Positions 56,561-64,000 of a DNA stretch of 64,000 bases are shown piece by piece. The stretch covers positions 31,986,266 through 32,050,265 of the forward strand of contig OX328103.1 in assembly GCA_946811185.2 (NCBI GenBank), written 5' to 3'. How positions within the stretch are numbered: position 1 is the first letter of the stretch; every line of letters begins with the position of its first letter. Under the pieces are notes generated by a model. That model was not told the origin of the DNA, made no database searches, and worked only from the letters and a program-made list of their open reading frames with translations. The position numbers and the translations under genes were made by a program. This DNA comes from Hippopus hippopus. Its lineage: Eukaryota > Mollusca > Bivalvia > Cardiida > Cardiidae.

Positions 56561-57067
56561 TATTTTATTTTGTTTTTGCATATTTTTTTTGTAGACTTTG
56601 TTGATCCCCCCCCCCTGCCATTCAGGGGTGTGATTTTTCTTCCTTTCAGAGGAATTCCTCCTATTGAAACAGAAAATACAAAATTGTCCCAGCTCTTGAG
56701 GATCTGCCCAGAAAAGTTTATTTTTTTCTAAGTCTGGGGGGTGGGGGGGATTTTACTTCCTTGTTATTTTGTCAGTCACCCCCTCCCCTTTCTAATTCTT
56801 TCAAAGAAATGGAATTTAAAAAAAAGGAAAAAAAAACTCTCTTTGCCTACTTTTATGGTGATTTTTTTTCCCCCTTTTACTCTACTCTTTTTCTCAATGC
56901 CAGCAACTCTTCTCCATTTTGCAACAATGAATGTATTTGGCACAGGGCACAAAGCAAGATCAGCCTGCACATGTACGCAGTCTGATATTGCTTTACACTC
57001 TCTGCCTCTATATCAACATTTTGAATCATGTGAACTCAATCCAATTTTCAAGAGACAGATGGATGTT
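56561..57067. other. low-complexity intergenic sequence
   Basis: C, G, T and A homopolymer stretches (for example near 56606, 56737 and 56818). Short open frames here are composition-driven. Confidence 0.4.
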
Positions 57068-57295
57068 TTAACTCTTTATCAAACAATCCCTGGTTTTCAC
57101 AACCCTGGAAAAGAAGGCTTCTGAAAACATTGTGGGAAAAGGAGAAAATGCTGGTAACCAGCATTTTCTCCTTTTCTCACAATGTTTTCCATACTATCAG
57201 AGAGCTCAAGCTTACTTGTACCAGTTTCGAGAGTGTCCTCTGCAGATGTTTTGCATTTGGAAGATATGAAATTTTGTCATTTGGGAAAGGGTTAA
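57068..57295 (+). mobile_element. HP1 full copy
   Basis: TTAA at 57068-57071 and 57292-57295, 228 bp, hairpin about 57122-57188 with one mismatch. Confidence 0.9.
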
Positions 57296-57441
57296 TAAAA
57301 GTGAAAAATTCAAATTTGGCAGGATAAAAGTTCAGTAAAAAGAACGGAATCAAGCTTGACAAAGTTGACCAAATATTGAAATTACTCTGAATTTGTTCAA
57401 TGCTGTCTGTCCTTTCTTTGAATAGATAATTCTACTAATTA

Positions 57442-57704
57442 TTTGAACCATGCTCTGTGAAGAAAGGGCTTTATGCATCTGCAAAAAGTATTGACCCAGG
57501 TCAGCCTGCACAGTCTGTGCAGGCTGACCTGGGCCGATACTGTTTGCTATTGGTCAATTTTCTGTATGTCCAAGGACCAGTCTACCTCATGTTTAAGTCG
57601 GTTGTTAAAAAAAAGTTGCTATTATGGATCCATAAGCATGTATGGGCTTGCTTGATACAATGGATCATGGAAATAGCCCCCTTTTGCTGGAGTATGGCTC
57701 ATTT
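57442..57704 (+). mobile_element. HP2 MITE, best preserved
   Basis: Ends TTTGAACCATGCTCTGTG and TGGAGTATGGCTCATTT are inverted repeats. Palindrome 57481-57547: GCAAAAAGTATTGACCCAGG, TCAGCCTGCACAGTC and complements. Also has the ATTATGGATCCATAA internal palindrome near 57622. Confidence 0.85.
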
Positions 57705-57777
57705 GTTATTTACGCAGTGTAAGTCTTAATATAAAACATTTCAAAACTTGTATATCCATGATATTTCTTTCAGTGAC

Positions 57778-57977
57778 TTAACAAATTGGGAAAAGGGGGC
57801 TTTTGAAAACATTGAGAGAAAAGGAAAAAATGCTGGTAAACAGCATTTTCTCCATTTCCCACAATGTTTTACATCTTGTTACAGACAAATCTTGGCATTT
57901 AAGCAATATCTAATATGTCATCTTCAAATGTTTTTAATTTGGACCAGTCTAAAATTTTGTGTTTAGTGAAGAGTTAA
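57778..57977 (+). mobile_element. HP1 copy
   Basis: TTAA at 57778-57781 and 57974-57977. Left end shortened, hairpin about 57804-57868. Confidence 0.82.
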
Positions 57978-58004
57978 ATAAATTGATATTGACTACTTTT
58001 GAAA

Positions 58005-58225
58005 AAAATTGAGTCAGAAGGAGAAAAAAGAATTCTAAAACTAGGACAAAAGTTGCCATATCGCTGTATCTTTTGTTTACCTTTTAACTGGTTTTGAGAT
58101 TCATTTTGACCGTACAATGACAGATTGTCAACTGCACAATAATTTCTATACTTTTAAATCATAAATTTTTTATTTGACTCATTTCACTAACAGAATTGAG
58201 TAACATTTTCAAATGCTTAGTTGAC
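58005..58225 (+). repeat. unclassified dispersed repeat, copy 2
   Basis: Matches 535-745 in the same orientation, including AATGACAGATTGTCA and CACAATAATTTCTATACTTT. Confidence 0.5.
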
Positions 58226-58262
58226 ACACGATTTCAGACTCAACTCAGCAAAATAAACAGAC

Positions 58263-58490
58263 TTAACCCTTTAACAAACAATCCCTGGTTTTAACCACCC
58301 GGAGGAAAAGTCTTCCGAAAACACTGTGGGAATAGGAGAAAATGCTGGTAACCAGCATTTTCTCCATTTCCCACAATGTTTTCTACTTTTCCAAAGTCAA
58401 GTTTCAATTTTTGAGTCACAATTATTTTGTTGTCTGCAAATGCTTTTAGTTTGGACTAATGTAAGATTTTGTCGTTTAGTATAGAGTTAA
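58263..58490 (+). mobile_element. HP1 full copy
   Basis: TTAA at 58263-58266 and 58487-58490, 228 bp, hairpin about 58316-58382. Confidence 0.9.
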
Positions 58491-58969
58491 CACAGTCAAC
58501 AGACTTATCCGTTGCTTTGCTGGGTTCAGTATGAAACATGTTGACCAACTCGGGATTTGAGAATGTTAGAGAGCCTTTAATGTTAGTGAAATGTGTCTCA
58601 AATGACTATCTCAGCTTAATCCAGAAACTACGTCTGATAGCAAATTTAAGCAAAAAAAAGAGACTTGAATTTAAGTTTTTTGTGAAACTGAGCATAGGAT
58701 TTTTCTTGACTTTGCTATATGGTATTAACATACAAGTATTTCACTCAGAATGAAAAGCACACAACTGTGGTTTATAGGTTGTGGAGGATTTTTAGAAATG
58801 TTACTGCTCAGAGAGTGGGTATATTTTGGTTTAATGCCAAAACATGAAATATATTATGAATGGCTTAAGTCAATCAGGAAGTTATTTGATAATGAAAACA
58901 TTAAACTAAATAAACATAGGTTACAGTATACATACACCATTGTTGCATGTTTGAACCATTCACCTGCGT
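58491..58969. other. intergenic with two short open frames
   Basis: Open frames of 71 and 74 codons (58538-58753 and 58750-58974) overlap end to start. Neither resembles a known protein, and the second runs into an HP1, so I leave them uncalled. Confidence 0.35.
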
Positions 58970-59172
58970 CTTAAGTACCCTGAGGAAGGAGACTTTTGAA
59001 AACATTACTGGAAAAGGAAAAATTGCTGGTAATCTGCATTTTCTCCATTTTCAACAATGTATTTTTAACCTTCCTAAGGCAAATGCCTTCATTTCACAGA
59101 CTCTTTCTTTGTCAACTGTGCTAGATGCTTTTATTATGGATGAGTTTTAAACTGTTGTGTGGTATAGGTTTA
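58970..59172 (+). repeat. HP1 degenerate copy
   Basis: CCCTGAGGAAGGAGACTTTTG, hairpin GGAAAAGGAAAAATTGCTGG / CTGCATTTTCTCC, right end GTGTGGTATAGGTTTAA. Confidence 0.65.
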
Positions 59173-59237
59173 ACTGCTTTAAAGAGGTACAAAAAGGGAC
59201 AATATTAAGGGCTTAAAAAAGTAATTTTTTATTTGCT

Positions 59238-59472
59238 TTAATCATTTCCCAGCCAACAGATTTTAAGCCTACACCAATTTCAAAACAACAGCAGATGACT
59301 AATTCAAAATTGGAACCAGTTAGCTTAATATGTTCTCTGATAGGGTAGAAGACTGTAGGAAAAGGAGAAAATGCTGGCAACCAGTACCGGCATCAATTTT
59401 TCTCCTTTTCCAGGTTTTCCCACAATGTTCCTCAGAGTTATTGAATTTGGGACCTGTTTGGTAAAGCGTTAA
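59238..59472 (-). mobile_element. HP1 copy with expanded hairpin loop
   Basis: TTAA at 59238-59241 and 59469-59472. The core gains about 10 bp (CAGTACCGGCATCA) at the tip and CAGGTTTT in the second arm. Confidence 0.82.
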
Positions 59473-59493
59473 TCTGTATTGAAGATGTATTAA

Positions 59494-59665
59494 GATATGT
59501 CCTTGATTGATTTTTTTATTGATCGATTGAATGGTGTTTCATGCCGCGTTCAGCATTTCTGCAGTTGTATCACGGTCATGGCTCCCTTGTTATGTTTGTC
59601 CAGGGTTTTGCCAGTAATCAGCTTGGGCCCTGAGGTGTCTTGCCCAAGGACACTACCACAAAATA
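59494..59665 (-). repeat. SINE 3'-part
   Basis: Tail GATTGATCGATTGAATGGTG, then CATGCCGCGTTCAGCATTTC and CTGAGGTGTCTTGCCCAAGG: complement of the SINE 3' region also seen at 44195 and 48545. Confidence 0.55.
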
Positions 59666-59758
59666 AACAAAGAAACAATCAAAGGTTGCCTAAAGGTTAT
59701 TATTCATAACACTTTACACTACAGAGCTACAGAGGTTTGACGGTTTGAGCTTATGATG

Positions 59759-60026
59759 TTAAATGCCATTTTCAACTTCATTATAGTTATATCACAGTGA
59801 CCAGTGCACCTATCCATGCTTTTCTGTTACTGCTTCACATAATATTCTTCCCAAGCCAATGGCTGCTTTTCCACATAATCATGGGCAAAACAATGATCAA
59901 TGGTAAGAGAGGAATGAATCCTGTCACAATGACTATCATCAATTCTCAGAAAGAAATTGATTCAAACCAGTGACCGTCTGTTCTCGAGTCCTGTATGCTA
60001 CATACTGTGCTACCAGGGAGTGGCAT
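59759..60026 (-). mobile_element. tRNA-derived SINE (minus)
   Basis: Minus strand: CTGGTAGCACAGTATGTAGC head, CTGGTTTGAATCAATTTC B-box region, then TTGATGATAGTCATTGTGAC body, as in the SINE at 9452. Confidence 0.65.
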
Positions 60027-60103
60027 CTCATGTAGATAAGTCTATAGTGAGTGTCCTACAATACAGGATTTACTGTTGAAATATCGGGGGTTTTTTTACT
60101 TTC

Positions 60104-60330
60104 AAACCCTTTACTACACAATCCAGAGTTTTAACAGCCTTGAGCAATAAGGCTTTGAAAACACTGTGGGATGAGGGGAAAATGCTGATAACCAGCATTT
60201 TCCCTTTTTCCCCCACAATGTTTTCAAACCTTTCATAGACAACTTTGCCCGATTGAACTACAATTAAACTGTTGTCTGCAGTTGCTTTCAGTTTGGACAA
60301 GTCTAATATTTTGTTGTTTTATAGAGATAA
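60104..60330 (+). mobile_element. HP1 copy
   Basis: CAAACCCTTTACTACACAAT start, hairpin about 60157-60227, right end GTTGTTTTATAGAGATAAA. Confidence 0.78.
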
Positions 60331-60379
60331 AAAAACACAATAATTTTCATAGAAGCACCATCCACCCTCAACTTGTCCT

Positions 60380-60545
60380 GTAACCCTTTATCAGTCAATC
60401 TTGTGTTTTCACCAATTTGAGATAGAAGACTGTTGCAAACATTATGAGAAAAGAAGAAAATGCTGGTAACCATGAACATTTCTTGCATAGTATTCTAAAG
60501 CCTTCTTCATCAGGGTTGTGAAATGAGATTGTTTACTTAATGATT
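60380..60545. repeat. chimeric HP1 with two left ends
   Basis: Starts with a left end (TAACCCTTTATCAGTCAATC) and, after part of the core, finishes with an inverted left end (AAAGCCTTCTTCATCAGGGT ... GATTGTTTACTTAA). No R end. Confidence 0.6.
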
Positions 60546-60740
60546 TACCCTTTACAACATAATCCCAAGTTTTAACAACCATGAGAAAGGTTTTGGAAAC
60601 ATAGTGGGAAAAGGAGAAAATGCTCGTAACCAGCATTTTCTGCAATTTCCCACAGTGTTTGCTACCCTTTCAAATCTTCACATTTACGGGATCATTTGCA
60701 TGTTCTCTCAATATGTTCAGGTCGAAAATTTACCTTCTCA
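60541..60740 (+). mobile_element. HP1 copy
   Basis: GATTTACCCTTTACAACATA start, hairpin about 60597-60662, right half decayed (CAATATGTTCAGGTCG). Confidence 0.7.
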
Positions 60741-60924
60741 TCTCTGCCTGTTATTTCTATGTCAGGTACCTTGGGATTTTGAAGGCATTTTTCTTCAGGT
60801 CCATTAATGAAAAATGGGTACAAGCTTTCTTGCTATTTGCTTTGTAAAATCTCCTAGGTGTATGTACTAGATTGATCTCTTTAGTTGGTTTTTGCTTTTG
60901 TTTGTTTGGTGTTTGGTGCTGTTA

Positions 60925-61160
60925 TCAACATTATTCAGTTACATTGTTATCTGTAGCAGCCAATGCACCTATTCATGCTTTCCTGGAGGTTCTTTCACCA
61001 GTACTTTGCACAATATTCTTCCCAAGCCACTTGCTGCTTCCCCAATGATTATCATCAATCCTTAGAAAAAAAATGGCCAAGCTGGGGATTCGAACCAACT
61101 ACTTCCTTACCTTAAGTTATGTATGCTATTTACTATACTACCAGGTTCAGCTATCTTTTG
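60925..61160 (-). mobile_element. tRNA-derived SINE (minus)
   Basis: GGGGATTCGAACCAAC near 61083 is a good B-box complement, and ACTATACTACCAGGTTCAGC marks the head. The body shares CCAATGCACCTATTCATGCT and TATTCTTCCCAAGCCACT with 59759-60026. Confidence 0.65.
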
Positions 61161-61186
61161 ATGAGATTTCTGTGTTTACATTTCAG

Positions 61187-61271
61187 GAAAAGAAAAAATG
61201 TTGGGATGATGGCCCGAGCTTGGTGACCTTTGCAGACATTTGTCGATCAGTTGATGGTTTGAATTTAGATG
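61187..61271 (+). CDS. candidate internal exon, unknown protein
   Basis: An 85-bp stretch between an acceptor (TGTTTACATTTCAG) and a donor (GATG|GTATGAG). In frame it reads EKKKCWDDGPSLVTFADI and CRSVDGLNLDG. The composition is protein-like and the splice sites fit, but I recognise no domain and no partner exon nearby. Confidence 0.3.
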
Positions 61272-61330
61272 GTATGAGATGTTTGTATTATAAACCCTTC
61301 ATAGAGAGTAAATCCTGTATTTTACAGCCT

Positions 61331-61456
61331 TAACTCTTTACTACATGAAAGAAATGTAGACTTGTCAAAGTTGACAGCATTTGCAGATGCTTATTTATAT
61401 GTGTAGAAAAAATATGTGTAACTAGCATTTTCTCCTCACACTGTTTATCGCCCTTT
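61331..61456 (-). repeat. HP1 degenerate copy
   Basis: TTAACTCTTTACTACATGAA start, GCATTTGCAGATG and CTAGCATTTTCTCC. Cut short at about 61456, where the next copy begins. Confidence 0.65.
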
Positions 61457-61650
61457 AATTTTTTACTACACAGCAACATTTTAGGTTCATCCAAACTGAG
61501 AGTTTGCAGACAAGAAATTAGATGTGGCTAAAATGACAGAATGTATGATGGATAGGACCAAAAACTTTTTCTTTTTCCCACAATGTTTTACAAAGCCTTC
61601 TCTCGTGGGGTCGTTAAAACTTAGGATTGTGTGGTGGTAAAGAGTAAAAA
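61456..61650 (-). repeat. HP1 degenerate copy
   Basis: TTTTTTACTACACAGCAACA start, second hairpin arm only (CTTTTTCCCACAATGTTTTA), end GATTGTGTGGTGGTAAAGAG. Confidence 0.7.
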
Positions 61651-61762
61651 AAAGTTCCATCCATCATTTTAGCCAGAATTTATTAAATATTTCAGCTAAG
61701 GCCTAAAAAAAAAATAGTTTGTTTAGGGTAACGTCTCCAAAAATCTTAGGTAGGGTAGGGAC

Positions 61763-61765
<3 letters not shown>

Positions 61766-61800
<35 letters not shown>

Positions 61801-61822
61801 CCCCCCCCCCCCAAAAAAAAAA
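61766..61822. repeat. compound homopolymer tract
   Basis: 31 T, AATT, 12 C, then 10 A. Likely hypervariable; exact length may not be reliable in any assembly. Confidence 0.8.
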
Positions 61823-61849
61823 CATTTTGAAATGGTGGTATTTGCTTTC

Positions 61850-61975
61850 GAAAATGGAAAAAAAAAAGAGAAAATGGTGGCTACCAGCTCTGAGTCCCTT
61901 TTCTCATTATGTGTTCAAAAGACCTCTAGTCTGTCACTAACTTTCTGATTGTGCGGTAAATGGTCAAATTCTATC
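61850..61975 (-). repeat. HP1 partial copy
   Basis: AGAGAAAATGGTGGCTACCAG, CCCTTTTCTCATTATGTGTT, end GATTGTGCGGTAAATGGTCA. Confidence 0.55.
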
Positions 61976-62032
61976 TAAACTATACTTCTATATTTGCATC
62001 TTTTTTCCCCACTGAATGCTGTCCACTTTTGT

Positions 62033-62275
62033 TTAACTCTTTTCTGAATTGAAATTTTTTAGACTTGTCCAAATTAAAAGTATTTGCTGACAACAAAACA
62101 AATGTAATTCACAAATTGAAATTTGTTTTGGGAAGGGTAGAAAACATGGGAAACAAAGAAAATATGGGTTTATAGCATTTTCTCCTTTTCCCTCAATTTT
62201 CCCACAATGTTTTCAAAAGTTTTTTTTTAAGGATTGTTAAAACTGTGGATTGTGTGGTAAAGAGCTAAAACAGCT
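62033..62275 (-). mobile_element. HP1 copy
   Basis: TTAA at 62033-62036, AGACTTGTCCAAATTAAAAG, decayed hairpin about 62138-62216 with CTCAATTTTCC inserted in one arm, end GTGTGGTAAAGAGCTAA. Confidence 0.72.
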
Positions 62276-62820
62276 GAAAAAGTGAAAAACATTTATTTGC
62301 AAGTTTCTAATTAAACTGAATAAATACTAGAATGTTTCGTTTGTTTTTATGTTTAATACCCTCCCCCTCCAGAACACTTTAGAGGACTATATATATTATA
62401 CTGATTTAAAGTAAACATTTTATCTGTAGAAAAGTTGGGTTAACAAAGGTTATGCGTATTGTTTTTTATCTAGAACACACATTCTTGACACAACTTTGAA
62501 ATTACAAGTATCCACTTTTGTTGTCCTTCAGAGTTATAATGTGAAACAAGAGTGTCGTCATCACAATATACGCCGCCACATGGCTGCTATTTCAAGCAGC
62601 TAGCTTTAGAGACTAAAGTGTTGGAATTTCTAGCACCTACCTGGGTAGCTCAATAGATATATTGTGTTACTTGTGATCTAAAAGTTTTACGCATGGACTG
62701 ATGGATGGACAGACGGACGCACAACGGACTCATTGGTCATTGGCTTTGATTAAGCAATAAAAATATGAAGTTTCATGAAATTATGTCCATTAGTTGGAGA
62801 TACATTGATGAAAAACATTT
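62276..62820. other. intergenic, start of a tandem-repeat family
   Basis: GGATGGACAGACGGACGCAC near 62700 is the type of boundary often seen before such repeats. No gene. Confidence 0.4.
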
Positions 62821-63410
62821 TTTTTCCCATGACACAGCAATAAATTCCAAAACCCTGACAATATGCGCTAGGTCACATGATCTGTGAAAATTTCATCCAA
62901 ATCCATTGAGATATGTCAAGTAATTAAAGAGATATTGGTGAAAAATGAAATATAACATGAAGCCCCCTTTTTCCATGATGCAACTATAAATCGCAAAACC
63001 TTGACAATCTGCACTAGGTCACATGATGAGAAACATTCTATGAACATTTTATCCAAATCCGTCAAGAAATGTGGGAGGAGTTGCGTTCACAAGAAACAGA
63101 CTTTTGTAAGGATGGACGCAGTTTAAATTTGACATGAAGCCCCCTTTTTCCATGACACAGTAATAAATTCCAAAACCCTGACAATATGCGCTAGGTCACA
63201 TGATCTGTGAAAATTTCATCCAAATCCGTTGAGATATGTCCAGTATTAATTAAAGAGATATTGGTGAAAAATGAAATACAACATGAAGCCCCCTTTTTCC
63301 CTGATGCAGCAATGAATTGCAAAACCTTGACAATATGCGCTAGGTCACATGATGAGAAACATCCTGTGAAAATTTTACCCAAATCCGTCAAGAAATGTGG
63401 GAGAAGTGCT
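62821..63410 (+). repeat. ~322-bp tandem duplication of ~160-bp subunits
   Basis: ACAGCAATAAATTCCAAAAC (62834) recurs as ACAGTAATAAATTCCAAAAC near 63156. Within each copy a subunit (ATGCGCTAGGTCACATGAT, AAATCCGT..GAGATATG) repeats at about half that spacing with alternate variants. Confidence 0.75.
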
Positions 63411-64000
63411 GCTGCTCCTCAATTTTATATAGATCAGACACATTTTACCTGGAAACTAAAGTGGCATCACTTGCCGGAAGTGTAGGAAAGATTAGAAAGC
63501 CTTGGAAAATTTTTGCATAGCGGCTCCTAGCCTAGGCAGTTTCAGGTTTTTCTTTAAGACCAGGTAGGGTAAATCAAGCCGAGTGAAAGGGGGGGGGGGG
63601 CAGAGCGAGAACAAGGCAAGTTCGGGTAGATTTATATTTTCCGAAAGAAATTATTGTTGCCTCATTGTAACAGAGATAGAAAAAAAAATATGAAAATACC
63701 TGTCTAATATGAAGACCTATCGACGCTTGATACAAATCTAAACTCCTATCGTTGCCGTCGTCTAGTTTAGTCCACAGTCCGTCCTGTCAGATAAGTTGCA
63801 AGAGAAACGTCCATTAAAATTTTTCGAATGTTATATCTGCATTGAACACCTTAATTGTTCGTAGTTCTGGAGCATGCTAGCACTTTTGCCGAATGAACAG
63901 AACTTGTTCAATCTGAAATCTAGCAAACCGAAAGTAGCGACAATGCACTACAGAACCGGAAATGCGGTGATGACAACAGAGATGACGGGATCCTGTCTAT
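63411..64000. other. unique right edge, no gene seen
   Basis: More CG dinucleotides than the rest and a G tract near 63590. It could approach a gene promoter beyond the window; nothing in view proves that. Confidence 0.35.

Noticed and set aside
56741..57124. 127-codon frame
   Set aside because: Rich in Phe, Lys and Ser from homopolymer runs, and it ends inside an HP1 copy.
58538..58974. Two overlapping open frames of 71 and 74 codons, ATGA-coupled
   Set aside because: Operon-style coupling has no meaning here; neither frame has homologues known to me and the second enters an HP1.

Overview
The window is animal nuclear DNA, AT-rich and almost entirely repetitive. It most resembles a bivalve mollusc. 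It carries tRNA-derived SINEs with ATCA-type tails, arrays of 'gggcaataactcc' and 'gaggccacattttcag' monomers that I associate with clam and mussel genomes, and the last exon of a NO VEIN/DUF3883-type gene. The taxon is an inference from repeat style, not from a marker gene. I see no rRNA, no functional tRNA, no CRISPR and no bacterial gene.

Layout. Positions 1-2228 hold repeats, an intron and one convincing host exon (1750-2228, +). Positions 2408-43142 are a tandem triplication of one non-coding unit: unit 1 is 2408-13527, unit 2 is 13528-29934 and unit 3 is 29935-43142. Unit 2 contains a further 4.06-kb internal tandem duplication (18699-22759 and 22760-26826). Unit 3 carries an 857-bp hAT-like insertion. 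Positions 43143-47270 hold a Harbinger-like MITE, a SINE, a palindrome module and an inverted duplication with an exon-like piece. Positions 47280-64000 are diverged ~140-bp tandem repeats, a dead Tc1/mariner element (52534-54152), SINE fragments and a very dense field of one small palindromic element.

The main signal is that small element, called HP1 here. It is about 225-230 bp, flanked by TTAA, with ends like TTAACCCTTTACC, and its centre is a near-perfect hairpin with arms up to 34 bp and a 1-nt spacer. I count roughly 65 copies or fragments. The triplicated units act as a natural before/after experiment: unit 1 keeps three empty TTAA sites (8101, 8292, 8460), and units 2 and 3 have a full HP1 with duplicated TTAA at the same places. 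This identifies HP1 as a TTAA-specific, probably piggyBac-type, non-autonomous element. Both junctions of the large triplication fall at the base of an HP1 hairpin. In one paralogous HP1, the two arms of the hairpin differ between units by a matched base-pair change.

Two other MITE families with different ends also carry central palindromes. HP2 has a CCCAGGTCAGCCTGC core; HP3 has a GATCAGACTGCACA core and is TTAA-flanked. A separate dispersed module of about 127 bp (BAM35) is made of alternating palindromes around TACGGATCCGTA with a 35-bp period. Coordinates of degenerate repeat edges are good to about 10-20 bp; all identities and copy counts were judged by eye.
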